Shown: in pieces, positions 15,514-24,146 of the stretch
Layout: every line of letters starts with the position of its first letter
Numbering within the stretch: the first letter of the stretch is position 1
Assembly (NCBI GenBank): GCA_017959005.1
Contig: JAGDBO010000002.1
Location: 1-32,543 of the forward strand
Origin: Bacteroidales bacterium
Lineage (GTDB): Bacteria > Bacteroidota > Bacteroidia > Bacteroidales > UBA932
DNA: 32,543 nucleotides
Direction: 5' to 3'
Position numbers and translations under genes: made by a program
The notes under the pieces: generated by a model
Told to the model about the DNA's origin: nothing
Database searches by the model: none
Seen by the model: the letters and a program-made list of their open reading frames with translations, nothing else

Positions 15514-16506
15514 TTACTTGATTAAGGCGCTCATACCAACTCTCAGATTTGCAATAGGTTGAACAGGTCTGGCCCTAACCTCAAAGGTCTTTGCGTCAAA
15601 CTCTCCTGAGACTTTGGTAGGTTTCCAAGTGGCATAGGATGCCATAACGTTTATGAAGTAGACTTTTGCCTTGTAAGTTGAGCTGCCCAATGCTGGAATC
15701 CAAACATTTATCTCACTTCCCACGGTTATTCCCTCCAGCAAATCCTCTCTAACATTGAATGAGAACCATACATCATTCATATCTGTAACTGTCATAATCG
15801 GAGCACCTTGGCCTACAAGTTCTCCAACCTTAGGGAATACCTCGGTAACAATTCCGGTTACAGGAGAAACCAGATTGATTTCATCTATGTAGGAATTGAC
15901 CTGATTTACGCCTGCGTGAGCTGCGTCCACCGCTGCCTGAGCAGCTATACGGTCCTCTCTCTGAGCACCGTGGCAAGCCATATCGTACTGGCTCTTTGCA
16001 GCCTTTTCCGTAGCAACGGCTGCATCATACTGAGCCTTTGCCTCATCTCTCTTCTGAGCGGAGACAACCTCCTGCTTGTAGAGGTTCTCAACTCTATGGT
16101 AAGATTTGCGTGCAATATCCAATCCAACCTGTGCCTTCTGCCACTGCTCATAGGCTCCCTGAACCAACTCCTCTCTGGCTGAACCTGAGGCTTTTGCACG
16201 CTGCGCCTCAGCCGCTCTGGACTGAGCGTTTGCCTGGATGAGTTTTGCTTGAATCTCAGGGCTGTCCAACATTACAACAACCTGACCTTTTGAAACGGAA
16301 TCTCCCTCGTCAAAGAGAAGTTGAGAAACTCTTCCGGCAATCTTTCCGGAGACTCTGTACTCCTTTGCCTCAACGGTTCCCTGAAGGGAAACTTTTCCCG
16401 GCTTCTTGGAGGTGAGTATTCCAATTACAACCAAAACTATAATCAGCAGAAGAAGTGCTGCCAATCCTATCAGCAAACTGACGGTTGATTGCTCTAACTT
16501 TTTCAT
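15514..16506 (-). CDS. HlyD/YbhG-type periplasmic adaptor (membrane fusion) protein
   Basis: The 330-residue protein has an N-terminal membrane anchor (about 10-32), a lipoyl-like half motif (VSGKIAGRVSQLLFDEGDSV, about 48-67) and a long Ala/Gln-rich coiled-coil hairpin (about 75-200). The second lipoyl half and beta-barrel follow, with PVTGIVTEVFPKVGELVGQG and a C-terminal RVGMSALIK. Adaptors of this kind bridge inner-membrane ABC-2 permeases and an outer-membrane TolC channel. The genes for those partners lie directly on each side. It starts 11 bp after tolC and ends 1 bp before the first permease. Confidence 0.93.
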   Translation of the reverse strand: MKKLEQSTVSLLIGLAALLLLIIVLVVIGILTSKKPGKVSLQGTVEAKEYRVSGKIAGRVSQLLFDEGDSVSKGQVVVMLDSPEIQAKLIQANAQSRAAEAQRAKASGSAREELVQGAYEQWQKAQVGLDIARKSYHRVENLYKQEVVSAQKRDEAKAQYDAAVATEKAAKSQYDMACHGAQREDRIAAQAAVDAAHAGVNQVNSYIDEINLVSPVTGIVTEVFPKVGELVGQGAPIMTVTDMNDVWFSFNVREDLLEGITVGSEINVWIPALGSSTYKAKVYFINVMASYATWKPTKVSGEFDAKTFEVRARPVQPIANLRVGMSALIK

Positions 16507-16517
16507 AATATATCTCT

Positions 16518-18005
16518 CTATTTATTATTCAAATTACTGATTCCCACTGCTTTCTTAAGATAAAGCTCACACATTCTGACCTCTATTCCGGCATCTATCT
16601 TATCTGAATTTGCACTGATCCAGGCAGTCTGAGCAGCAAGAAGATCACTTACTGAAATAAGCCCCTCCTTGTATGAGAGTTCTGCAAGACGGAGGTTTTC
16701 CTCTGCCGCAGCAATGTTGCTCTTTGCGCTTTCCAACTTTCTGTTGGCCTCTCTGACTTTGAAGTTGGCCTGTGTAACCTGCAGGTTTATAAGCTCTTTT
16801 GCCTCCTCAATCCTGTAGCCTACAATCTTCTCTTCACTCTTTGCATTGCGCAGCGTGTAGACTCTGTCTCCAAAATGGAAGATAGGGATTGTAACTGCAA
16901 CGCCTGCAGTGAACATTCCCTTAAACTTGTTTTCAAATCCGTTGAATGTGTTTGGATTTGTCATAAGGTAGTTTGCAGAAGCAATAATGTTTGGCATAAA
17001 GCGGCTTCTTGCAATGTTGACCTGACTGTGACTTATCTTTTCCAGTTGCTCCAACTGGCGTATTTCCACGCGGTTGTCTATAGCTCTTGCAATGTCATAA
17101 CCCTCTGCAAGTTCCTTGGCATCTGTCTGTTGAATATCCTCGTCTGCAAGTGAAAAGTCTCCCTCCAAAGGGAGTCCGCAAACGCGGAACAGGGCCATCT
17201 TTGAGAGTGCAACTCCGTCTGTTGCCCTTGTAAGTGCAAGGTTGGCTTCATTGAGTTTCACCCTAACGTTGAGCAGATCTCCCTTGGTGGCAACGCCCTC
17301 GTCTACAGCGGCTTGCACATGCTTTTCCAGGGTTGAAAGAAGTTCAGTGTATTTCTCCGCCAACTTCTTTTTATTGATGAGTGAGACTGTTGTCCAATAT
17401 GCCTGGTCTACGGAAATAATCAACTCCTCCTGCTCGTTCTCCTGCTGAAGTTTTGCAACCTCCTCACTGCTTTTTGCCATATTGTAAAGTTCTCTGACCT
17501 TGCCTCCCATAAAGATAGGCTGAGTGAAACCTATACCTGCGGCAAAAACATTGTGGACATCAAAACTCATCTCACTCTTAGGAAGATAGGCATATTGCTT
17601 CCAAAGAATTTTCTCCGGATTCTTCTTTGGGTCAAACGGAACGCCGTCTGCATCCAGAGGAACCGGTTGCCCCTCTATTACTGTCCATTTGTTGGATACC
17701 TGATCTGCAGTAAAGCCAAAGGAGCCGTCTGCCATTTTGCTGCCTACCGGAAGCAGGGCGTCCTGGCTCAAAAGAGAGATGCTCTTCTGATTCCAGGTAT
17801 ATGAACCAACAGCCTGAAAACTAGGAAGAAATTGAGTAAAAGCCGCTTTTCTCAAATTCTCGGCAGCGTTAATCCTCTCCTGAGCAATCTTCATGCTCTT
17901 ACTGTTTTCAAGCGCAAACGCCTCATACTCCTTCAGAGTATAGGTCTGTGCAAACGCATTGTAGAAAAAGATAGTAGCCAAAGCTACCATTAACAACCTC
18001 TTCAT
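16518..18005 (-). CDS. TolC-family outer membrane efflux protein
   Basis: The 495-residue protein has a signal peptide (1-20, ending AFAQ) and two repeats of a long helical coiled coil typical of outer membrane efflux proteins. Segments such as YKEGLISVSDLLAAQTAW, DEGVATKGDLLNVRVKLNEA and LRLAEL are characteristic of TolC. It forms the outer-membrane duct of the tripartite pump encoded with the downstream adaptor and permease genes. It is slightly longer than E. coli TolC because of an insertion near residues 65-150. It begins 2 bp after the acyltransferase stop, with AAAGGTGGA before the ATG. Substrates are unknown. Confidence 0.93.
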   Translation of the reverse strand: MKRLLMVALATIFFYNAFAQTYTLKEYEAFALENSKSMKIAQERINAAENLRKAAFTQFLPSFQAVGSYTWNQKSISLLSQDALLPVGSKMADGSFGFTADQVSNKWTVIEGQPVPLDADGVPFDPKKNPEKILWKQYAYLPKSEMSFDVHNVFAAGIGFTQPIFMGGKVRELYNMAKSSEEVAKLQQENEQEELIISVDQAYWTTVSLINKKKLAEKYTELLSTLEKHVQAAVDEGVATKGDLLNVRVKLNEANLALTRATDGVALSKMALFRVCGLPLEGDFSLADEDIQQTDAKELAEGYDIARAIDNRVEIRQLEQLEKISHSQVNIARSRFMPNIIASANYLMTNPNTFNGFENKFKGMFTAGVAVTIPIFHFGDRVYTLRNAKSEEKIVGYRIEEAKELINLQVTQANFKVREANRKLESAKSNIAAAEENLRLAELSYKEGLISVSDLLAAQTAWISANSDKIDAGIEVRMCELYLKKAVGISNLNNK

Positions 18006-18007
18006 AA

Positions 18008-18607
18008 TTAATCCACCTTTTCCGGTTTGTTATAATCGTTGGGCAAAAGTTTGGGAGTCTCATCCCCATAGCTCCAACAACCTTTGTGGCGTCCTTCATA
18101 TCCAAGAGCAGCATAGTGTGCCTGAATAAGTTTCATATCTTTATTGGGATCATCTGAAGGCCAGAATCTTACGCCTGTTATCAGCCTCTTTGTCTTATAG
18201 TCCCAGCCTCCAAGGTAAATAGGAAGGTTGCAGGCTTTGGCTATAACCAGAAATCCCTTTTTCCATTTATCCGTCTTCTTGCGTGTTCCCTCCGGAGCAA
18301 TAGCAAGAATCATTCTCTCCGCTTTCTGAAGAGCCTCAATATTGTGCAATGCAACATTCGCTCCACGGCTTCTGTCTACCGGAACTGCGCCCATTTTTCT
18401 TAGCAGCCATCCCAGAGGCCAGAAGAAGAACTCCTTCTTAATCATAATGTTAGGCGTTCTTCCAAGAATCTTCATTCCGCACCAGGCTATCACAAAATCT
18501 ACAACTGATGTATGAGGGACTCCCAGCATAATGCACTTCTTCTCCTCTGGGGCACTGCCAATGGCTTTCCACCCCATCATCTTGTAAATCAGTTTAGATA
18601 ATCCCAT
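18008..18607 (-). CDS. PlsC-like lysophospholipid acyltransferase family protein
   Basis: This 199-residue protein carries the glycerolipid acyltransferase motifs H-x4-D (His32, Asp37 in PHTSVVDF) and EGTR (106-109 in APEGTRKK). A hydrophobic Phe/Trp/Leu patch, FFFWPLGWLLRKMGAVPVDR, lies between them. It is short compared with the 240-residue 1-acyl-glycerol-3-phosphate acyltransferases and has no clear transmembrane helix beyond the hydrophobic patch, as in the small bacterial subgroup whose acceptor is not known. The acyl acceptor may be a lysophospholipid or an ornithine-type lipid. It lies 1 bp after parE and 2 bp before tolC in the same operon. Confidence 0.85.
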   Translation of the reverse strand: MGLSKLIYKMMGWKAIGSAPEEKKCIMLGVPHTSVVDFVIAWCGMKILGRTPNIMIKKEFFFWPLGWLLRKMGAVPVDRSRGANVALHNIEALQKAERMILAIAPEGTRKKTDKWKKGFLVIAKACNLPIYLGGWDYKTKRLITGVRFWPSDDPNKDMKLIQAHYAALGYEGRHKGCWSYGDETPKLLPNDYNKPEKVD

Positions 18608-18608
18608 C

Positions 18609-20513
18609 TTACGCTACGCTTTCATCTGCCGTTCTCTCCTCCAGAACCACCTCTTCTCTCAGGTTCTGCATAATGAAATCCTGGCGGTCCGGAGTGTTGT
18701 TTCCCATATAGAACTCCAACATCTGGTGTATGGAGTCATCCTTGTTTAACCTTATGGTATCCAGGCGGATATTCTCACCTATAAACTCCTTGAACTCTTT
18801 GTCTGATATCTCTCCCAAGCCTTTGAAACGGGTAACCTCACTTTGAGCGCCCATCTGGTCTATGGCCTTGAGTTTCTCCGTCTCGGAGTAGCAGTAGTGA
18901 ACGTCAAAACTGTTGTCCTTCCTCTTCTTCCTCACTCTAAAGAGCGGAGTCTGAAGTATATAGAGGTGGCCTCTTCTTATAAGTTCCGGGAAGAACTGAA
19001 TGAAGAAGGTCAGAAGCAGCATTCTGATGTGCATTCCGTCCACATCTGCATCCGTTGCAATTACAACCTTGTTATAACGCAGATTGTCTATATCCTCCTC
19101 AATATCAAGGGCTGCCTGCAGCAGATTCAACTCTTTGTTATCATTGTCATAGATAACCTTCTTACTGCTGCCGTAGGTGTTCTTTGGTTTACCTCTTAAT
19201 GAGAAGACTGCCTGAGTATCAGAGTTGCGGGCCTTTGAAACGGTACCGCTTGCGGAGTTACCCTCAGTGATGAAGATTGTGGTCTCCTCAGAGAGAGGAT
19301 CATTATCCGTATAGTGAATCTTGCAGTCTCTAAGTTTCTCATTATGAATCATTCCCTTCTTGTTCCTCTTGCTCTTGAGCACGGATGCAATCTCCTTTCT
19401 CTCCTTCTCTGAAGAGATAATCTTCTTCTGCATTGCATCTGCCACCATAGGATTTTTGTGAAGGTAATTATCCAGTTCAGATGCCAAAAAGTTCCCGATG
19501 AATGTTCGGATAGGAATTCCTCCTCTCTCGTCAGTATCTGTCTTTGTGGAGTTTAGGAAGGTCTTGGTTTGGTTTGCAAAGCCCGGCTCGCCAATGCGGA
19601 TAGCCACCGCTGCAACTATAGACTCTCTAATATCCTTAGGATCATAATCTTTCTTAAAGAACTCCTTTATGGTCTTTGCCGCCATCTCTCTGAAGGCGCT
19701 CAGGTGAGTTCCGCCGTGGTAGGTGTTCTGGCCGTTCACAAAGGACCATATATTTTCTCCCGATTCGTTTCCGTGGGTGATAACTACCTCTATATCATCT
19801 CCTTTAAGGTGGATAGGGGGATAGAGCGGCTGCTCTGTCATGTTATCCATTATAAGATCCAGAAGTCCGTTCTTGGAGTGGTATGTGGTCTTGTTGAAGT
19901 GGATTGTAAGGCCGGTATTCAGGTATGCGTAGTAGTGGAGCATCCTGTCTATGAACTCCAGGTTGTAACTGTAATTCTCATAGAGTGTGGGGTCTGCGGT
20001 GTAACGTATAAGGGTTCCGTCCTTTTCCTGAGTGTTCTCCAACTCTCCGCTCTTTTTGAGTTTTCCCTCCTCAAAGTATGCATAGACGCTCTTTCCGTCT
20101 CTCCAACTCTGTGCGTAAAACTTTGTAGATGTTGCGTTTACGGCCTTTGCTCCCACGCCGTTCAAACCTACGGACTTTCCGTATGCGGCAGAGCCGTACT
20201 TTCCGCTGGTATTTATTTCACCCATGGAGATTACCAGAGACTCCAAAGGAATACCTCTTCCGTAGTCTCTTACAGATACCTCCTTGCTCTCCTCGTCCAA
20301 CGTTATATCTATCACCTTGCCGTACCCCATATTGAACTCATCAACGGCGTTATCTACAATCTCCTTAAAGAGAACATAGATTCCGTCATCAGGTGCGCTG
20401 CCGTCTCCGAGCTTTCCCAGATACATTCCCGGTCTCTTCCTCAGGTGGTCCGCCCATTCAAGGTGTTGGATGTCTTCCTTGCTGTAATCGCTCTTATTCA
20501 CTTCTTTGCTCAT
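18609..20513 (-). CDS. parE: DNA topoisomerase IV subunit B (GyrB/ParE type)
   Basis: The 634-residue type IIA topoisomerase ATPase subunit has GHKL motifs EIVDNAVDEF, DYGRGIPLE and GLNGVGAKAVNA in the first 135 residues. A transducer domain follows, then the TOPRIM motifs FITEGNSASGT, LRGKPKNTYG and ATDADVDGMHIR (the acidic metal site), and the C-terminal TRFKGLGEIS. It relaxes and decatenates DNA together with subunit A, which is not in the window. The length and N-terminus match the ParE group of Bacteroidota rather than the longer GyrB. It heads an operon with the acyltransferase and the efflux genes, behind a canonical promoter at 20544-20574. Confidence 0.93.
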   Translation of the reverse strand: MSKEVNKSDYSKEDIQHLEWADHLRKRPGMYLGKLGDGSAPDDGIYVLFKEIVDNAVDEFNMGYGKVIDITLDEESKEVSVRDYGRGIPLESLVISMGEINTSGKYGSAAYGKSVGLNGVGAKAVNATSTKFYAQSWRDGKSVYAYFEEGKLKKSGELENTQEKDGTLIRYTADPTLYENYSYNLEFIDRMLHYYAYLNTGLTIHFNKTTYHSKNGLLDLIMDNMTEQPLYPPIHLKGDDIEVVITHGNESGENIWSFVNGQNTYHGGTHLSAFREMAAKTIKEFFKKDYDPKDIRESIVAAVAIRIGEPGFANQTKTFLNSTKTDTDERGGIPIRTFIGNFLASELDNYLHKNPMVADAMQKKIISSEKERKEIASVLKSKRNKKGMIHNEKLRDCKIHYTDNDPLSEETTIFITEGNSASGTVSKARNSDTQAVFSLRGKPKNTYGSSKKVIYDNDNKELNLLQAALDIEEDIDNLRYNKVVIATDADVDGMHIRMLLLTFFIQFFPELIRRGHLYILQTPLFRVRKKRKDNSFDVHYCYSETEKLKAIDQMGAQSEVTRFKGLGEISDKEFKEFIGENIRLDTIRLNKDDSIHQMLEFYMGNNTPDRQDFIMQNLREEVVLEERTADESVA

Positions 20514-20543
20514 GTAAAACTATAGGCACTTTTACCTAACCCG

Positions 20544-20574
20544 CAAATTTAACAAAATGCAGGTCTCTTTCAAA
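20544..20574 (-). promoter_or_regulatory. Bacteroidota sigma-70 promoter of the parE-efflux operon
   Basis: On the minus strand TTTG (20571-20574) is followed by exactly 19 bp and then TAAATTTG (20544-20551), a full match to the -33/-7 consensus. The -7 box lies 30 bp before the parE ATG at 20513. It is the only clear promoter upstream of the six-gene run. Confidence 0.85.
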
Positions 20575-20596
20575 AATTATGCAAGAGGAGAAACTG

Positions 20597-22042
20597 TTAT
20601 TTCATCTTGGCAAGAGCCTCCTGGAGGTTCTTCAGGGCGGTAGAAGGGTCATTGTAGATGCAAGGGCCGGTTGCACATCCACCCTGGCAGGCCATTACCT
20701 CCACAAACGGGGTAGGGGCCTTCCCGGTTGCTGCGTATGCTCTGAGCAGAGCAACGTTTTTCTTATCCAGATTGGCAACAGCGGTAGCTTTCAACTGCTC
20801 GTCCTTCAGAACATACTTCACCGCTCCAATCACTCCGCCGCTCTGTGCAAAGCCGTGGGCCTCCTTATAAGACTGAACCTCCGGTACGAATGACTCCACC
20901 TTCTCAAAGTCTATGTGAAGTCCTGCAAAGACACTTCCTATCTCCTCAAAGGTGAGGGCTATGTCTGTGTTAGGGTTGTCTCTTACCTCCTTCTTCTTGG
21001 CAAGGCAAGGGCCTATGAAGACAACCTTTGCGTTAGGGTGTTTCTTCTTGGCTATGAGGGCGGTATAGAACATCGGGGAGCCGGTTGTAGATACGTGCTC
21101 AGCCATCTGAGGTATATGCTTGCGTACCAGTTCTATCCAAGAAGGGCAGCAACTGGTTGTCATAAAGGATTTTCCCTCCTTAATTCTCTCCATAAGTTCC
21201 TCAGCCTCTCTGGAGGTGGTCTCCATTGCGCCCTGAGCCACCTCTATAACATCCTTGAACCCAAGGGATTTGATTGCTCCGTAAACTTTGTCAGTAGGGA
21301 CACCCTTAAACTGAGATAGGATTGCCGGTGCCACAATTGCCACCATCTCCGTTCCGTTCTTGAGCCCCTGCAGCACGTCAAAAATCTGTGAGACCTCAAA
21401 GATGGCACCGAACGGGCAGGCGTTTATACATTTGCCGCAGTAGATGCACTTAGATTTGTCTATGTGCTCCACGCCGTTCTCATCCTTGCTGATGGCCTTA
21501 ACAGGGCATACCTCCTCGCAAGGCACAGGTATATAGACAATTGCGTGATATGGGCAGCTCTGGTAGCACTTTCCGCAGCTTATACATATATCGTGATTAA
21601 TCTCCGCCTTGCCCTCTGAGTTAAACTGAATGGCATCCTTAGGGCAGTTCATGTAGCACATACGGGCCACACAGCCGCGGCAAAGGTTTGTAATCTCGTA
21701 ATTTGTCTTTACGCAGGAGGAGCAGGCCTCGTCAACAACGCACATCAGATGATCCTTGCTGTGAGGGTCATTTCTCTCCAGAGCCGTCTTTGCAAACCAG
21801 GAGAGCGGTGTCAGTTCATCCTTCTCGTCACTCATCTCAAAGCCCATCAGAGGGAGGCTCTTGTATCTCCATATTGCCCTCTCCTTGTGAACGCAGCAGC
21901 GTCCCATAACCTTCTTACCCTTAGGACTTAACTTAATAGGCAGACGGTCTATGTCTGAGACCAGACGCTCCTCGCTCCACATCTCTACCAGTTTTGCCAG
22001 AAGTTCCTGGCGTACAATCATTACGTTGTTATAAAATGCCAT
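20597..22042 (-). CDS. Monomeric [FeFe] hydrogenase with N-terminal ferredoxin-like clusters (group B-like)
   Basis: The 481-residue protein has a Cys-rich N-terminal half with several 4Fe-4S motifs, such as CISCGKCYQSCP and CIYCGKCINACP, and further Cys pairs (CSSC, CRGC). The hydrogenase domain has the three H-cluster motifs: L1 TSCCPSW (Cys298, Cys299), L2 IGPCLAKKKE (Cys346) and L3 EVMACQGGCATGPC (Cys452, Cys456). L2 and L3 differ from the group A versions (MPCxxKxxE and GCxxGG), which fits the group B enzymes of anaerobes including Bacteroidales. It should make or use H2 with ferredoxin as partner. The maturases HydE, HydF and HydG are not in the window. A canonical promoter at 22066-22096 serves it alone. 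Confidence 0.92.
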   Translation of the reverse strand: MAFYNNVMIVRQELLAKLVEMWSEERLVSDIDRLPIKLSPKGKKVMGRCCVHKERAIWRYKSLPLMGFEMSDEKDELTPLSWFAKTALERNDPHSKDHLMCVVDEACSSCVKTNYEITNLCRGCVARMCYMNCPKDAIQFNSEGKAEINHDICISCGKCYQSCPYHAIVYIPVPCEEVCPVKAISKDENGVEHIDKSKCIYCGKCINACPFGAIFEVSQIFDVLQGLKNGTEMVAIVAPAILSQFKGVPTDKVYGAIKSLGFKDVIEVAQGAMETTSREAEELMERIKEGKSFMTTSCCPSWIELVRKHIPQMAEHVSTTGSPMFYTALIAKKKHPNAKVVFIGPCLAKKKEVRDNPNTDIALTFEEIGSVFAGLHIDFEKVESFVPEVQSYKEAHGFAQSGGVIGAVKYVLKDEQLKATAVANLDKKNVALLRAYAATGKAPTPFVEVMACQGGCATGPCIYNDPSTALKNLQEALAKMK

Positions 22043-22065
22043 AAATCAACCTGTTTTATCGTGCG

Positions 22066-22096
22066 CAAATGTAGCAATTGACTACCTGAATACAAA
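22066..22096 (-). promoter_or_regulatory. Bacteroidota sigma-70 promoter of the hydrogenase gene
   Basis: On the minus strand TTTG (22093-22096), a 19-bp spacer and TACATTTG (22066-22073) match the consensus in full. The -7 box lies 23 bp before the ATG at 22042. The -33 box is inside the last codons of the upstream DUF486-like gene. Confidence 0.85.
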
Positions 22097-22450
22097 ATAA
22101 ACCGCCCCAATCAGTAAACAGAAAGCAATCAGATGGTTATAGTTGAAACTCTGCGTACGGAAAAATATCAGCGCAAAGATTACAAATACTGCAATGGATA
22201 TAACCTCCTGAATCACCTTCAGTTGTACAAGAGAGAACGGGCCTCCCAACTCCTTGAATCCAATCCTGTTTGCCGGTATCATAAACCAGTACTCAATAAA
22301 GGCTATTCCCCAGCTGATGAGCACAATACCCGCCAATCCCCAACTCGGCAGCAATGTGTTTGTCTTAAACTTCAACTGACCGTACCAGGCCAACGTCATA
22401 AAAGTGTTGGAAACCACCAACAACAATATAGTAAGCAACGCCCTGCTCAT
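22082..22450 (-). CDS. Small four-helix membrane protein, DMT/DUF486 family
   Basis: The 122-residue protein has four predicted transmembrane helices, at about 5-24, 34-52, 69-91 and 99-119, with charged loops. The sequence SNTFMTLAWYGQLKF, EYWFMIPANRIGF and FSLVQLKVIQEVIS fits the DUF486 (DMT) family, whose function is unknown. The frame is open to a TTG at 22459, but ATG 22450 (MSRALLTILL) is the natural start. A -7-like TATTTTTG lies 34 bp upstream. It is followed 39 bp later by the hydrogenase gene, which has its own promoter, so a link with hydrogenase is not implied. Confidence 0.88.
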   Translation of the reverse strand: MSRALLTILLLVVSNTFMTLAWYGQLKFKTNTLLPSWGLAGIVLISWGIAFIEYWFMIPANRIGFKELGGPFSLVQLKVIQEVISIAVFVIFALIFFRTQSFNYNHLIAFCLLIGAVYFVFR

Positions 22451-22483
22451 TGTAAACAATTATTAATTCTGATTTTCAGCCCG

Positions 22484-22491
22484 CAAAAATA
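22484..22491 (-). promoter_or_regulatory. Candidate -7 element of the DUF486-like gene
   Basis: TATTTTTG on the minus strand matches TAnnTTTG, 33 bp before the ATG at 22450. No TTTG is found at a spacing of 19-21 bp, so this is a one-box match. Confidence 0.35.
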
Positions 22492-22519
22492 GACAAATTG
22501 TTCACATATTGAATACCTC

Positions 22520-24025
22520 TTATCCTTGGCCTTGAGATTTAGGGGTTTGGCCAGAAAAAGCAGGAGATATGACAAATTTCCTGAAATAGGTGAAACCACG
22601 TCCATCTGTCAATATTATCTTTCCCTCTTCAATTATCAGATTCAGAGTATGTAACACTCTTTCATCCTTGAGTGCCTCTTCAACTTCATTTGGAATTTCC
22701 AGTATGAATCTCACTCTTCCGTTCTGGTCAAAGACCTGAATTCCCTGGTTGGTAAGGCAGAAGAGATTGCCCTTTGAATCAAATGCCATAGGGCCCTTTA
22801 TAACAGCTGTATTGTCAAATGAATGAAGCCAATAGAAGCGTTGGAAGTATTCTGCACTCTGCATATCTTTTCCTACTCCCTGCCACAGATAGTTGCCGTT
22901 TGGTGTGTTGCTTCTGAAAAGATAATCAGATACAACAACAAAGGAACTGTCCGGGTATGATGCAGTGTAAATGGTGGAGGTTCTGAACTTGTAAATATTT
23001 GGCTCTGCCTTTACAATATCCTTCTGTTCAGCCTTTTGCCAAGCCTGCTTGCCGGTCTTAGAGAGGTCATTTACAGGCTGCTCATCCTTGTAGATGTACT
23101 TGTTCAGGAAGTCGTTTTTGGTGATGCCGGCCTTGATGGGAGCGGGGTAATCTGCCCAGAGCCAGATCATTACATCTTCAAATATCTCTGCGGATCTCTT
23201 TACGGAATGGCCGCCGTCACTCCAGTCATACTTGGTGTCATAGCCTGCAAAATCAAGTGCTGTTGAGAGCATCTGATTGGCTTCATACCAGTGACCGAAC
23301 GTTGCGTTCCATACATCATTGCTTCCATCTTGAAGGAAGATTCTCAGAGGTTTAGGCTCGCACTTGCGGACAAACATCTGAAGATCGTTACCTCCTCTCA
23401 TTGAGACAAATGTACCCACTCCGCTGAAGACTCTGCGGAAGAGTTCCGGATGAAACCAAGCTGTGTTGAATGCAGCAATTCCTCCGCTGGAAAGTCCGAA
23501 TATTGAACGGTCATCAGGGTTCTCTGATATCTTTATCTTAATATCCTTGCCCTCTATCTCCGCATTTCTCTCAACAAACGGAATAATCTCATTATTAAGG
23601 AACTCTGCAAACCTTCCGTCTGTGTAATCAAACTCGTTTGAACGGTTGTAACGAACAACCTTTTTTGCTGCAGTCTGATTGTTTCCCTCACCAACACCAT
23701 TTGCCTTATCTTTAGCGTACACAATGCCCGGCTGAACAAAGATTCCAATAGTAACGGGCATCTTTCCCTCCGCTATCAGTTTGTCAAAAACTTTTGGAGC
23801 GTTGCACAGTATTCCGTCCAACCCTACATAGAGACAAGCCTCTTTCTCTCCGGTATACTGAGATGGAACATAAACCTGAATGTTTCTTACTGTTCCCGGA
23901 TAGAGAGAGTTCTTATCTGCCTTATAATCCAGTGATATGATTTTGCCTTGTGCTAAGGCAGAATTACAGCAGAGGATGACTGAACATAAAGATAAAAGAG
24001 CAGTACGTATAATATTTTTAAACAT
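22520..24025 (-). CDS. Secreted alpha/beta-hydrolase (enterochelin esterase-like) with C-terminal beta-propeller-like region
   Basis: The 501-residue protein has a signal peptide (1-25, ending ALAQ). An alpha/beta-hydrolase domain (about 30-300) of the putative esterase family (PF00756 type) follows, with the nucleophile elbow GLSSGG (Ser179) and a probable catalytic His273 in SDGGHSVKR. An acid residue probably lies in LQDGSNDVW. The C-terminal third (about 345-490) resembles part of an SMP-30/gluconolactonase-like propeller: YLWQGVGKD, GPMAFDSKGNLFCLTNQGIQ and VFDQNGRVRF. Such secreted esterases often act on carbohydrate esters or siderophores, but no polysaccharide-utilisation genes lie nearby. 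It is a single gene with a possible -7 (TATCTTCG) upstream. Confidence 0.8.
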   Translation of the reverse strand: MFKNIIRTALLSLCSVILCCNSALAQGKIISLDYKADKNSLYPGTVRNIQVYVPSQYTGEKEACLYVGLDGILCNAPKVFDKLIAEGKMPVTIGIFVQPGIVYAKDKANGVGEGNNQTAAKKVVRYNRSNEFDYTDGRFAEFLNNEIIPFVERNAEIEGKDIKIKISENPDDRSIFGLSSGGIAAFNTAWFHPELFRRVFSGVGTFVSMRGGNDLQMFVRKCEPKPLRIFLQDGSNDVWNATFGHWYEANQMLSTALDFAGYDTKYDWSDGGHSVKRSAEIFEDVMIWLWADYPAPIKAGITKNDFLNKYIYKDEQPVNDLSKTGKQAWQKAEQKDIVKAEPNIYKFRTSTIYTASYPDSSFVVVSDYLFRSNTPNGNYLWQGVGKDMQSAEYFQRFYWLHSFDNTAVIKGPMAFDSKGNLFCLTNQGIQVFDQNGRVRFILEIPNEVEEALKDERVLHTLNLIIEEGKIILTDGRGFTYFRKFVISPAFSGQTPKSQGQG

Positions 24026-24118
24026 AATCTGAAGAGTTTTTTCCTCAACGAAGATACTAAAAATTTACTTACGTAAAAGGTGCAATGTTACGGCCTGAAT
24101 ATCAGTTATTTAAATAAT

Positions 24119-24146
24119 AACGGGATGCTGAAAACAACACCCCGTT
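24119..24146 (-). terminator. Probable terminator downstream of mutB
   Basis: An imperfect 9-bp stem (AACGGGATG at 24119-24127, CACCCCGTT at 24138-24146, one mismatch) with a 10-base loop lies 75 bp past the mutB stop. On the minus strand it is followed by ATTATTTAAA rather than a pure U-run, so its strength is uncertain. Confidence 0.55.

Noticed and set aside
19569-20525. 318-codon plus-strand frame opposite parE
   Set aside because: Long, but antisense to a complete and strongly conserved parE; the translation is Cys/Val/Leu-rich without domain structure, a typical antisense by-product of codon bias.
24069-24076. Palindrome TTACGTAA upstream of the esterase gene
   Set aside because: Eight symmetrical bases in AT-rich DNA are expected by chance and no second copy was noticed nearby.
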